Assembly: GCA_964349515.1 (NCBI GenBank)
Contig: CAYGHG010000087.1
Location: 1 to 11,246, forward strand
DNA from: CAYGHG01 sp964349515
GTDB taxonomy: Bacteria; Oederibacteriota; PGYV01; CAYGHG01
Direction: 5' to 3'
DNA length: 11,246 nt
The notes beneath the pieces were generated by a model that searched no databases, had not been told where the DNA came from, and saw only the letters and a program-made list of their open reading frames with translations. The position numbers and the translations under genes were made by a program. This document shows positions 1 to 6,154 of the stretch, piece by piece. How positions within the stretch are numbered: position 1 is the first letter of the stretch; every line of letters starts with the position of its first letter.

Positions 1-34
1 AGGCGGAAAAAGTCTTGACAAAACCTTTCAGAGA

Positions 35-74
35 AGGCGGGTTTCAAACCCGCCTGTTCTTGTTTTATTTTTTT
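35..74 (+). terminator. Rho-independent terminator of an upstream plus-strand gene
   Basis: A 10-base inverted repeat (AGGCGGGTTT at 35-44, AAACCCGCCT at 46-55) is followed by a T-rich tract (three short T runs ending in seven Ts by 74). The T tract lies on the plus-strand 3' side, so it should end a plus-strand transcript that starts left of the window, converging on the methyltransferase gene. On the minus strand the stem is followed by mixed sequence, so it is a weaker terminator in that direction. No coding sequence is recognisable in bases 1-100. Confidence 0.75.
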
Positions 75-100
75 GATTTCTCATCCGCCCCGCTGCTGCT

Positions 101-826
101 TTATCCGGCCTTTCCCGCCGTTTCATAAAACAATATCGCCGCGGCGGCCGCTACATTCAGCGACTCAACTTCGCCCGGATAATCTATCCTCACCTTCAGC
201 CCTGCCATTGACCTTACTTTTTCCGACACACCCTCACCCTCGTTGCCGAGGGCGAGTATCAGCCCTTTTTTGCCTTTTAAGGCATCAGGCGCCATCCCTG
301 ATTTGACTTCGCTGCAGGCCAGCACCGCCCCTTTTTTTACGAGATTCTCTGCCTGTTCAATCCCGTCATAAAAAAAATCACATTTAAAAACAGCGCCGGC
401 CGAGGCTCTGACTGTTTTTTCAAGAAACGGGTCTGCGCAGTCTTCAAGCAGGTATGACGTAAAACCAAATGCGGCGCCGCTTCTTATAATAGCCCCCATA
501 TTTGCCGGGTCCTGTATGCGGTCAAGCAGTACGCAGTTGTCAGCCGCACTCAAAACCCCCTCTTTTTCTTTTCTGTAAACAGCAGCCGCAAAACCGCGCG
601 CGGACCTGACGCCTGTTATTTTCCTGATTATGTTTTCCTTGACCGTAAAACGCTCTTCGCAGTCCGCGGTGCATTCAAAACCCGAAGAACAAAACAAGTA
701 CTTGACCCTGTAGCCCGCATCAAGCGCTTCCTGCAGGGTTTTTTCAGATGATACCATGCACAGCCCCAGGGCGCGCGACTGCTGCCTGTTTGATAAAATC
801 TCTATTACCTGTTTTACGTCACTCAT
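101..826 (-). CDS. TrmH/SpoU-family RNA 2'-O-ribose methyltransferase
   Basis: SPOUT-class enzyme that would use S-adenosylmethionine to methylate a ribose 2'-OH in rRNA or tRNA. Three family motifs are visible (numbered from the GTG at 832): motif 1 at 102-123 (DRIQDPANMGAIIRSGAAFG, with Asn111 and Arg117), motif 2 at 193-204 (LALGNEGEGVSE) and motif 3 at 223-237 (ESLNVAAAAAILFYE). These form the knotted SAM site. The first 90 residues fit the small substrate-binding domain of RlmB-like enzymes but are degenerate: the usual 'VEG' segment reads VSS. The start is ambiguous. GTG at 832 gives 243 residues; ATG at 826 gives 241 and sits just after GGGTGA, so I chose it. Either start overlaps the 3' end of the glycoside hydrolase gene, implying translational coupling. 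The target nucleotide cannot be told from sequence. Confidence 0.93.
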   Translation of the reverse strand: MSDVKQVIEILSNRQQSRALGLCMVSSEKTLQEALDAGYRVKYLFCSSGFECTADCEERFTVKENIIRKITGVRSARGFAAAVYRKEKEGVLSAADNCVLLDRIQDPANMGAIIRSGAAFGFTSYLLEDCADPFLEKTVRASAGAVFKCDFFYDGIEQAENLVKKGAVLACSEVKSGMAPDALKGKKGLILALGNEGEGVSEKVRSMAGLKVRIDYPGEVESLNVAAAAAILFYETAGKAG

Positions 827-3029
827 TTTCACCCGGCCTGAAACCGCGCACCTTTACGGCAACGTCTTTTTTCACAGGCGGCAGGTTCAGCGTTATGCTG
901 CCGCTCTCTGTTATTTCGTCGCGCCTGCTTATCACGCCTTTCCCCCTCGTATCGTAGTAGGTTATGACATACCTGCCGGGCCTTAACCCTGAGAGTTCAA
1001 GGTAGGTATCCCGTATCTCCGGCGCTTCTTTGCCGTCAAAATTAAAACCCCGGTTTTTAATATATATGTAGGCGCTCCTCGTGCCCTGTATGCCCGCCGT
1101 GAAAAGCGGGGCACGCGACGGGTCAAGGTACTCGGTCACTGTGTAGCTTTCCACCTTTATCCAGTCCTCTCCCTCGTTGTCTATGAGAATTTCATTTTCA
1201 CCCTGCCCCAGCTCCACCTCATACTCTTTGGCGTAGTCAGCCTGAAAAATATTGTACTCGGGCTTAAATACCGCGCCCGGCACTGCCTCTGCGTTTATCT
1301 CCTGCCTCAACTCCTCTTTTCCGTTCACATAGACCACCAGCGTGCTGTTATGGGAAACAGCCGAGGTTTTTATTATGAACCTGCCCGGCCTTGAATTTCT
1401 CGTTATAATGAGCGGGTTGTTTTTCATCGCGGGGTGGCCTTTGCCGAGCAGGAATCCGTTTAGCGCTTTGGCATCTGTCAGTTCGCCGTCGGCGTTGAGT
1501 ATAAACCTGTTTTTCGCGGGCTTTGCCCATTCCTGCGCAGGATAGACCACAGCTGACTGCGCCCTTTTATCCTTTGCGTCTTTATAAAACACCCTGCGCT
1601 CGGACAGGTCTGTGAAATTGCCGCGCCCGAAATTTATGCCCTTTATGAATTCCGCAAACGGAGCGTACCGTTCATAGAGATTGTTTTTCGGTATATAGCT
1701 GTCCCACCACCAGCTCATGGGAGTCCCCATGGAAAGGCTCAACCCCCCCGCCCAGACAGTCTGGTGTATGTTTTCACCGGCCTTATCATCGCCTCTGCCT
1801 ACAAAAGCATCGGATGAGTCAATGCCGTACTCGCCGGTTAAGTGCGGTTTCTGGTAAACCTCTGTTTTTTCTTTTGAGGTGTTATAAATCACTTCACAGG
1901 ACTTCACGTTGTATATGTGCGTCTGTGTGAAATCAATATTTGAAAGTTTCCAAACAGGGCTGCCCGCCTCGGGGTTTGAAAAAGATGTGGTCTTAAGATG
2001 CCCGTAAGGGTCATGTTTCTCAATTACAGAGAGCATTTCAGAGTGCCAGCTCGTAACGGCATTGATGTCAAAATTGTCGGTCAAGTCCACCTCGTTGAAA
2101 AGCTCCCATGCCGCGAGGTTTACCGAGTACCCCCAGCGGGCGAGTATGTACCTTATCTTGTTTTTATGCGCTTCCCTTGCCTTTACATCCGTAAAAAATT
2201 TATCAGGAGAGGCAAGAAAGCCTCCGTTTTGTGTGTTATAAGGGCTGCGCTCCCACTCGGGGTTTACCCTTGCCGAGAGCTCGCCGTGGGGGGTAAAACA
2301 GAGCATCATGTAAATACCGGACGCGGCCGCCTTTTCAAACAGCATATCAAGAAGCGCCGCCCTGTCCTGACGGCCGCCGTATTTCATCACGCCCTCTTCC
2401 CACTCTATGCCGAAACCCCACGGGCACATCCAGACGCGTATGAAATTTCCGCCGTTTGCCTTAAAATTATCAATCCACTGCGAGTACTGCTCCATCACAT
2501 TTTTCGAGTGGTCTGCCCAGCCCATATTCAGGCCTATAGGGAAAAAAGAATCCCCGTTGTCAAACTCAAGATAAAGCGGGTCGGCAGGGCTGACCCTGAC
2601 AAAGCCCCGCGCGGCGCTGTCGTACAGGCAGTCAAAAGCAGCCTCTTTGGAAGAATAGATCTGCTTTCCCGCTTTAAACGCCCTTACCCTGTATTTCCAT
2701 TTGCCGCGAATATGCGGCGCGTAGCGTATTTTATAACCTGACGCGCCGGGTGAAAAGGTATTTGAACCCCCGTTATGTATCATCTCCTGCATATAAAAAG
2801 CGTCGGCTTCAAAAATTTTTCCGAGAGGGGAGGTAAAATATCCTTTCACACTTATGTCGGAATAGTCGTAAGGGTTCTTTGCGCCGAAATCCCCGGCAAC
2901 TGTTATCTCAACAGGTTTAAAAGAATGTACCGTCTTGGTATTTATTGACACTTCCGCGGAAACTGCCGCGGCGTCAGGCTGTATAAAAAAAAGCACGGCC
3001 GCACAGAACAATAAAAGTTTTGTTTTCAT
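819..3029 (-). CDS. Secreted multidomain glycoside hydrolase (DUF5060-like N-terminus, clan GH-A type barrel)
   Basis: A 736-residue exported carbohydrate-active enzyme. Residues 1-25 form a Sec signal peptide (MKTK, hydrophobic core, cut near VSA). Residues about 26-135 resemble the DUF5060 Ig-like domain (YKIRYAP, GKWKYRVRA). Residues about 145-470 look like a (beta/alpha)8 barrel: PIGLNMGW, NFIRVWMCPW, FTPHGEL, then WELFNEV with Glu313 as likely acid/base, QTHIYN (His371, Tyr373), LTGEYG with Glu400 as likely nucleophile, and the aromatic run SWWWDSY at 439-445. Residues about 545-640 look like a jelly-roll carbohydrate-binding module (LVVYVNG, ENEILIDNEGEDWI), and 640-736 a final beta-sandwich. 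Substrate is unknown; a plant or microbial polysaccharide is an inference. A GAGAGGG ribosome site precedes the ATG. It starts 19 bases after a barrel-like gene and overlaps the methyltransferase start. Confidence 0.9.
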   Translation of the reverse strand: MKTKLLLFCAAVLFFIQPDAAAVSAEVSINTKTVHSFKPVEITVAGDFGAKNPYDYSDISVKGYFTSPLGKIFEADAFYMQEMIHNGGSNTFSPGASGYKIRYAPHIRGKWKYRVRAFKAGKQIYSSKEAAFDCLYDSAARGFVRVSPADPLYLEFDNGDSFFPIGLNMGWADHSKNVMEQYSQWIDNFKANGGNFIRVWMCPWGFGIEWEEGVMKYGGRQDRAALLDMLFEKAAASGIYMMLCFTPHGELSARVNPEWERSPYNTQNGGFLASPDKFFTDVKAREAHKNKIRYILARWGYSVNLAAWELFNEVDLTDNFDINAVTSWHSEMLSVIEKHDPYGHLKTTSFSNPEAGSPVWKLSNIDFTQTHIYNVKSCEVIYNTSKEKTEVYQKPHLTGEYGIDSSDAFVGRGDDKAGENIHQTVWAGGLSLSMGTPMSWWWDSYIPKNNLYERYAPFAEFIKGINFGRGNFTDLSERRVFYKDAKDKRAQSAVVYPAQEWAKPAKNRFILNADGELTDAKALNGFLLGKGHPAMKNNPLIITRNSRPGRFIIKTSAVSHNSTLVVYVNGKEELRQEINAEAVPGAVFKPEYNIFQADYAKEYEVELGQGENEILIDNEGEDWIKVESYTVTEYLDPSRAPLFTAGIQGTRSAYIYIKNRGFNFDGKEAPEIRDTYLELSGLRPGRYVITYYDTRGKGVISRRDEITESGSITLNLPPVKKDVAVKVRGFRPGENE

Positions 3030-3048
3030 TTATCCCTCTCATTTGTTT

Positions 3049-3576
3049 TTACCAGGCAAAAGAACCCTCACACCCGAGCGCAATTCCCGGCCCTCCGCCC
3101 GCAGGCGCTATGTTATCTGCATGGACATCGCCTATGCCCCAGCTCAAAGAGAGCCTCGGCGAAAAACCAAATCCGCCTTTGAACATCACCCGGTAGCCTA
3201 TGTGGCCTCCGGGGGAAAATGTGAATGTGGGCCTGTCCTTGGAGTAGGTTGCATAAAACATAAGCGAGCCTCCGGCGTAAAGCGCATTCAGCGCCCTGCC
3301 CTGAAAGTAATAGTTATACTCCGCGCCCGCGCCCGTATCTGACACCCCTGACGCCGGCGTATGAAGGTAATTTCCCGAAAAGCACAATCCTATGGTGTGA
3401 AACCCGTCAAGCCTGCGCTCATAGCGCACGAGGGTGTTTATCCCCGGAAAAGAAAGCCCGGTTGATATAAGGTTATCGCCCTCTATCCACTCGTTGATGT
3501 AAACGGGGTTGTATGAAGATGCGCCGGAGAGTGTTGTGATTGCTGTAAGGAAAACAATAATTATTAACCTTTTCAT
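3049..3576 (-). CDS. Exported small beta-barrel-like protein, first gene of the hydrolase operon
   Basis: A 175-residue protein I cannot assign to a named family. It begins with a Sec signal peptide (MKRLIIIVFLTAITTLSGAS). The mature part is rich in Gly, Tyr, Phe and alternating hydrophobic/polar stretches (LVRYERRLDGFHTIGLCF, AEYNYYFQGR, GGSLMFYATY, GHIGYRVMFKGGFGF, RLSLSWGIG) and ends in an aromatic residue (GSFAW), as outer-membrane beta-barrels often do. An upstream GTG at 3585 would add three residues, but the Shine-Dalgarno AAGGTGAT lies correctly spaced for the ATG at 3576. Only 19 bases separate it from the downstream hydrolase gene, so the two are probably co-transcribed. A role as an outer-membrane pore or surface protein linked to sugar use is inference only. 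Confidence 0.8.
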   Translation of the reverse strand: MKRLIIIVFLTAITTLSGASSYNPVYINEWIEGDNLISTGLSFPGINTLVRYERRLDGFHTIGLCFSGNYLHTPASGVSDTGAGAEYNYYFQGRALNALYAGGSLMFYATYSKDRPTFTFSPGGHIGYRVMFKGGFGFSPRLSLSWGIGDVHADNIAPAGGGPGIALGCEGSFAW

Positions 3577-3602
3577 CGAAATCACCTTTTCAAGTTTTCA
3601 TA

Positions 3603-3611
3603 ATTATATCA
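3603..3611 (-). promoter_or_regulatory. Extended -10 promoter for the barrel/hydrolase/methyltransferase operon
   Basis: On the minus strand the sequence reads TGATATAAT, a perfect TATAAT with the TGn extension, 27 bases before the barrel start codon. The -35 region at normal spacing (TGTTTT) is poor, which the extended -10 could compensate for. It is the only good promoter seen upstream of the three-gene minus-strand block. Confidence 0.55.
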
Positions 3612-3662
3612 CATGAGTTTATAGAAAAACAGGGGGTTAAAAAGAGGGCAGTATTCACATTA

Positions 3663-3806
3663 GTGTGTAATATGATTTCCTCTCCACCTTGAAGGGGGAG
3701 AGGTTAGGTGAGGGGGTGTAGTTTTATGCTTTAAATACGCCCTCACCCTGCCCTCTCCCGGAGGGAGAGGCTAAATTACAATATATTATCATTTTTAATT
3801 ACACAC
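3663..3806. repeat. MITE-like inverted-repeat element with two facing CCTCTCC/GGAGAGG hairpins
   Basis: About 144 bases bounded by an exact 9-base inverted repeat (GTGTGTAAT at 3663-3671, ATTACACAC at 3798-3806). Inside are two copies in opposite orientation of a C-rich/G-rich hairpin unit: CCTCTCC/GGAGAGG at 3679-3685 and 3697-3703, and CCTCTCCC/GGGAGAGG at 3752-3759 and 3763-3770. Each is flanked by a G(A)GGGTGAGGG-type arm (near 3704-3714 and 3740-3750), so the whole can fold as one long cruciform. A third unit lies at 4602-4645. No ORF is inside. Repeats of the form CCCTCACCC...CCCTCTCCC...GGGAGAGG are, as I recall, dispersed in many bacterial genomes. No clear target-site duplication is visible. 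Confidence 0.65.
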
Positions 3807-3875
3807 AATTCCTGACAGTATCAAAGAGAGTGATAATAACGGGCTGTAACAGGTTAAAATTTTCTTTTTACACAT

Positions 3876-3934
3876 AAAAAAACTGCAAGCTGCAGGAGTA
3901 AAGTAATTATAACCTTACCCTCTGCAGCTTGCAA
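3876..3934 (-). terminator. Terminator of the 183-residue barrel gene
   Basis: A 12-base perfect stem (TGCAAGCTGCAG at 3884-3895, CTGCAGCTTGCA at 3922-3933) continues inward with GG(a)GTAA.GT pairing to AC.TTACCC, leaving a small A/T loop. On the minus-strand RNA the one inner mismatch becomes a U-G wobble, and the stem is followed by seven Us (A7 at 3876-3882 on the plus strand). It lies 23 bases after the stop codon of the minus-strand barrel gene. Confidence 0.85.
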
Positions 3935-3956
3935 TCCGCCTGTTTAGCTGTGCTTA

Positions 3957-4508
3957 TTAGTTAAACCAGTACCTTATGCCTGCAGATCCGCCGGGTCCCC
4001 AGCCAAAATATGAGTAATTGCCGTAGAATAAAATAGCCAGCCCCGGTTCAAACTGCGCGAAAATATCAATCGGATAGTCCTTTGGTATCCATGCAATTCC
4101 AAGCGGCACCTGAACACTTAGAGCTATGCCTCCCGAACTGTAATATCCGGTACCAAAGAAACTTGCCCCGCCTTTTATGCCGAAATAGAGCGGTAATTTG
4201 CTGTTGGTCATTTCAATTATGCCAAAATTGTGTATCAGATACGCAGCTCCCACTCCTATTCCTCCGCCCCAGCCTATCCCAAAATTTGCGTCAAACTGTA
4301 ATGCGCTTTCCTTATCAATCCAAGATTTAAAAACTAATCCGTTGTTCAATCCGCCCTGCAGCCCTATTCCCATTCCCTTGGCGCCAAGATAAGTTCCGCT
4401 CGAAGAAAGCGTTTTCCCGTCGACTTTTACTTTAACTTTGGCAGACGCAGAAACCGCGAGAGCGCATACAAAAACAACTACTGTTAAAACTTTCAGAAAT
4501 CTTTTCAT
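3957..4508 (-). CDS. Outer-membrane beta-barrel protein (DUF3996/BAPKO_0422-like, tentative)
   Basis: A 183-residue exported protein. The start is the ATG at 4508, preceded by a strong AAGGAGG; an in-frame ATG at 4559 would place a charged 17-residue leader before the signal peptide and has no ribosome site. Residues 1-23 are a signal peptide (MKRFLKVL, hydrophobic core, cut near ASA). The mature protein is Gly- and Tyr-rich with repeated amphipathic strands (FDANFGIGWGGGIGVGAAYL, PLYFGIKGGASFFG, IALSVQVPLGIAWIP, DIFAQFEPGLAIL) and ends in GIRYWFN. The 'VPLGIAWIPKDYPIDIFAQFEPGLAI' region resembles the VPLG...P.D.F.E..PGL pattern I associate with small barrels of the DUF3996 group; that match is from memory and tentative. 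It is a single-gene unit with its own promoter and terminator. Function is unknown. Confidence 0.85.
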   Translation of the reverse strand: MKRFLKVLTVVVFVCALAVSASAKVKVKVDGKTLSSSGTYLGAKGMGIGLQGGLNNGLVFKSWIDKESALQFDANFGIGWGGGIGVGAAYLIHNFGIIEMTNSKLPLYFGIKGGASFFGTGYYSSGGIALSVQVPLGIAWIPKDYPIDIFAQFEPGLAILFYGNYSYFGWGPGGSAGIRYWFN

Positions 4509-4545
4509 TTTTTTCCTCCTTGTAGTATAATTCAAACGTAAAAAC

Positions 4546-4573
4546 ATTTTACTATGCATACAAATAAAGTCAA
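4546..4573 (-). promoter_or_regulatory. Sigma70-type promoter for the 183-residue barrel gene
   Basis: Minus strand: -35 TTGACT (plus 4568-4573), 16-base spacer, -10 TAAAAT (plus 4546-4551). Transcription would begin near 4539, about 30 bases before the ATG, leaving the AAGGAGG site in the leader. The -35 matches that before the NifU-like gene (CTTGACT). Confidence 0.6.
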
Positions 4574-4601
4574 GGTTTTGAAGAAAAATAAGAAAAAAAC
4601 T

Positions 4602-4645
4602 CCCTCACCCTTCCCTCTCCCCGGGGGAGAGGATTAAGGCGAGGG
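4602..4645. repeat. Third copy of the CCTCTCCC/GGGAGAGG inverted repeat
   Basis: A 44-base near-palindrome: CCTCTCCCC (4614-4622) faces GGGGAGAGG (4624-4632), with outer arms CCCTC (4602-4606) and GAGGG (4641-4645) plus partial ACCCTT/AAGGC pairing. It matches the units in the element at 3663-3806 but lacks their 9-base ends. It sits between the divergent barrel and dehydratase genes, about 40 bases before the dehydratase ATG, so it could affect that gene's transcription. Confidence 0.7.
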
Positions 4646-4685
4646 CTTGTTGTCAGTTTTTTTCTCTACAATCTCAGGAGGCACC

Positions 4686-5582
4686 ATGAATATTTACCTG
4701 ACAGGCGGTACGGGTTTTATCGGCAGCCACGTTGTAAAAGAGCTTGTTTCAAAGGGGCACAGCGTCCATGTGCTTGCCCGCGACGTAAAGAAAGCCCCCG
4801 GCATTGCCTCACTGCCGCGGGTCAAAATGATAAAATGCGACCTCACAAAACCCGGCGCCGTTAAAGCTGTGACAAAACCATACGCGCTGATACACGTTGC
4901 GCTGTGCTGGGGCGACACGGGGCCTGACATGATAAAAAACGAAACGCATCTGTCGGTGTCACTCATTGACCGCGCAATCAAGAAAGGGGCAAAAAAAATA
5001 ATATACACCTCTTCCACCGCGGCTGTAGGGCCCCTTCCTGCCGATGTTACCGAAGCTTCTTTGGGAAAACCCGCCGACTTTTACGGCGCCACAAAAGGCA
5101 GCGTTGAGCTTTTCCTCAGCGCTTACTCCTCTTATTACCCCAAACTTGAACTGAATGTAATAAGGCCGGGCTACACCTTCGGCAACCCGGCCGCCGGGGG
5201 CGCGCCTATTGAACCTGACCGCAGGTTTGTAAATATTTGCAGAAACGCGCTTGCCGGAAAACCGATAGAAGTCATCAAACACGACGGCACGCAGTTCATA
5301 CACGGCTCACAGCTCGCGGAAATATACTCAGCAGTGGTTGAAGGGAGTTTTAAAAACGAAATATTTTTCGGCCTCGGAGCGGAGTTTACAACATGGGAAG
5401 AAATAGCCCGCTATGCGGTGAAAAAAGCCGGCTCAAAAAGTAAAATCACGGTAAAAAACCTCGGTTGGTCGGATAATCCGCGGATTTATAAGGTGGACAA
5501 GATAAAGAGATATTTTGGTTTCAGTTTCAAATCGGGCCGCACTTTGAGATCCCATGTGGATTATCTTCTTACGAACCCTTAA
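4686..5582 (+). CDS. NAD(P)-dependent epimerase/dehydratase (extended SDR family)
   Basis: A 298-residue cytosolic short-chain dehydrogenase/reductase-type enzyme acting probably on a nucleotide sugar or similar alcohol/ketone. It starts at ATG 4686 after AGGAGG; an upstream in-frame TTG at 4647 lacks a ribosome site. The Rossmann motif TGGTGFIGSH (Gly7, Gly10, Gly13) is at the N-terminus, Asp52 follows strand beta3 (KCDLT), YTSSTAAVG at 107-115 holds the catalytic Ser/Thr position, and Tyr133-x3-Lys137 (YGATK) is the catalytic pair. NVIRPGYTFG at 157-166 is the usual segment after the active site. The C-terminal third (about 170-298) is the substrate domain, with a YKVDKIKRYFGFSF segment typical of the family. 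Length is normal. It is the only plus-strand gene here and is convergent with the nifU-like unit. The exact substrate cannot be inferred. Confidence 0.92.
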   Translation: MNIYLTGGTGFIGSHVVKELVSKGHSVHVLARDVKKAPGIASLPRVKMIKCDLTKPGAVKAVTKPYALIHVALCWGDTGPDMIKNETHLSVSLIDRAIKKGAKKIIYTSSTAAVGPLPADVTEASLGKPADFYGATKGSVELFLSAYSSYYPKLELNVIRPGYTFGNPAAGGAPIEPDRRFVNICRNALAGKPIEVIKHDGTQFIHGSQLAEIYSAVVEGSFKNEIFFGLGAEFTTWEEIARYAVKKAGSKSKITVKNLGWSDNPRIYKVDKIKRYFGFSFKSGRTLRSHVDYLLTNP

Positions 5583-5745
5583 ACTTCCTTTTGACCCCCT
5601 CTTTTTTTTCCGGTTTCCCGCAAGAGGGCCCTTCACTGACTTTATAACGCGCGTTTATGACACACCCTTTACGCCCGGGGGTGCACTCCCCCCCAAAAAG
5701 CCCGCATTTTGAGTTGCTTTCGTGCCTGCATACTGAAACAGCCAT
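5569..5745 (-). CDS. Small five-cysteine protein downstream of the NifU-like gene (unrecognised)
   Basis: A 58-residue ORF, 37 bases downstream of the NifU-like stop on the same strand. It begins MAVSVCRHESNSKCGLFGG and has cysteines at 6, 14, 21, 28 and 42 in the pattern C-x-H-x5-C-G-x5-C-x-PG-x-KGC-x13-C, followed by a lysine-rich tail. The Gly/Pro/Cys spacing looks like a metal- or cluster-binding fold rather than chance translation, and it covers most of an otherwise empty 200-base gap. Weak points: no clear Shine-Dalgarno before ATG 5745, the last 14 bases overlap the 3' end of the convergent dehydratase gene, and I do not recognise the family. A role with the adjacent Fe-S scaffold is inference from position and cysteine content. 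Confidence 0.5.
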   Translation of the reverse strand: MAVSVCRHESNSKCGLFGGECTPGRKGCVINARYKVSEGPSCGKPEKKEGVKRKFKGS

Positions 5746-5762
5746 AGGTAACAGGGTTAACC

Positions 5763-5807
5763 GGTAAAGACAACAGCCGCGGTTAAACCGCGGTTACCGT
5801 CTTTACC
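5763..5807. repeat. 45-base interrupted palindrome across the NifU-like stop codon
   Basis: Outer arms GGTAAAGAC (5763-5771) and GTCTTTACC (5799-5807), and inner arms CCGCGGTT (5777-5784) and AACCGCGG (5786-5793), are separated by a symmetric 5/5-base internal loop. The TAA stop of the NifU-like gene sits at the apex. There is no following T run on either strand, so it is not a classic terminator. It could be an mRNA-stability or processing hairpin between nifU and the small cysteine ORF. Confidence 0.6.
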
Positions 5808-6007
5808 CCGGGTACTTCTTCTACGAGCCTTGCCTCAACACCCTGTTTCAGTGTTACCTGCGCCATCGGGCATCCGTGGCAGGCGCCTGTGAGTTTTACT
5901 TTTACCTCGCCTGTGGCCTCATCAAAACTCACAAACTCAATATCCCCGCCGTCAGCCTGAAGAAACTGCCTCAAGCCTTCTATCGCCGCCTTTACTTTTT
6001 CTTCCAT
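5783..6007 (-). CDS. NifU C-terminal-domain Fe-S cluster scaffold protein
   Basis: A 74-residue cytosolic protein matching the stand-alone NifU C-terminal (Nfu-type) domain, which holds a transient 4Fe-4S cluster at a dimer interface and passes it to apo-proteins. Visible features: N-terminal helix MEEKVKAAIEGLRQFLQADGG, the family-typical ADGGDIEFV, KVKLTGACHGCPMAQVTLK with the CxxC ligands Cys43 and Cys46, and the closing EARLVEEVPGV. Start is ATG 6007, with GGAGG eight bases upstream; longer in-frame starts up to 6076 run into the promoter and would add non-conserved residues. Length fits single-domain homologues. It has its own promoter at 6048-6076 and a small cysteine-rich ORF directly downstream. 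Confidence 0.94.
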   Translation of the reverse strand: MEEKVKAAIEGLRQFLQADGGDIEFVSFDEATGEVKVKLTGACHGCPMAQVTLKQGVEARLVEEVPGVKTVTAV

Positions 6008-6047
6008 TTTTAAGCCTCCGTATTTTAGAATATCACTTACTTTAAGA

Positions 6048-6076
6048 TATATACCATATAAAAAAAATACAGTCAA
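6048..6076 (-). promoter_or_regulatory. Sigma70-type promoter for the NifU-like gene
   Basis: Minus strand: -35 TTGACT (plus 6071-6076), an exact 17-base spacer with an A/T tract, and -10 TATATA (plus 6048-6053). It lies immediately downstream of the regulator's terminator hairpin, so the NifU-like gene should be transcribed independently of the signalling operon. Confidence 0.65.
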
Positions 6077-6087
6077 GGGCAGGAAAA

Positions 6088-6154
6088 ACAGAAGACAAAA
6101 TTCAAAAGTTTAAGACAACATACTGTCTTTCAACTTCTGTCTTTTGTCTTCTGT
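6088..6154. terminator. Large bidirectional hairpin ending the kinase/regulator operon
   Basis: A 13-base perfect inverted repeat (ACAGAAGACAAAA at 6088-6100, TTTTGTCTTCTGT at 6142-6154) encloses a second near-continuous stem (AAGTT.AAGACA at about 6106-6117 with TGTCTT.AACTT at 6124-6136). On the minus strand it is followed by TTTTTCC, and on the plus strand by long T runs, so it could stop transcripts either way. The right arm also contains a direct repeat of CTTCTGTCTTTT units. It begins 17 bases past the response regulator stop. Confidence 0.6.

Noticed and set aside
14..19. TTGACA on the plus strand near the window start
   Set aside because: No -10 box occurs at usable spacing, and the next element is a terminator stem.
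1998..2741. A 247-codon plus-strand open frame
   Set aside because: It is antisense to the conserved barrel of the glycoside hydrolase, has no ribosome site or recognisable motif, and its composition reflects the opposite strand.
3679..3770. Repeated C-rich/G-rich units as a CRISPR array
   Set aside because: There are only two units here, in opposite orientation, with no spacers of regular length and no cas genes.
4667..4672. TACAAT as a -10 box for the dehydratase gene
   Set aside because: It would start transcription inside the ribosome site and has no -35 at normal spacing.
5433..5636. A 67-codon minus-strand frame at the end of the dehydratase gene
   Set aside because: It is mostly antisense to conserved dehydratase sequence and low in complexity; the five-cysteine frame in the same gap is the better candidate.
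6008..6076. N-terminal extension of the NifU-like protein from an upstream start
   Set aside because: The extra 23 residues overlap the -35/-10 promoter and lack a ribosome site, while ATG 6007 has GGAGG and begins the conserved domain.
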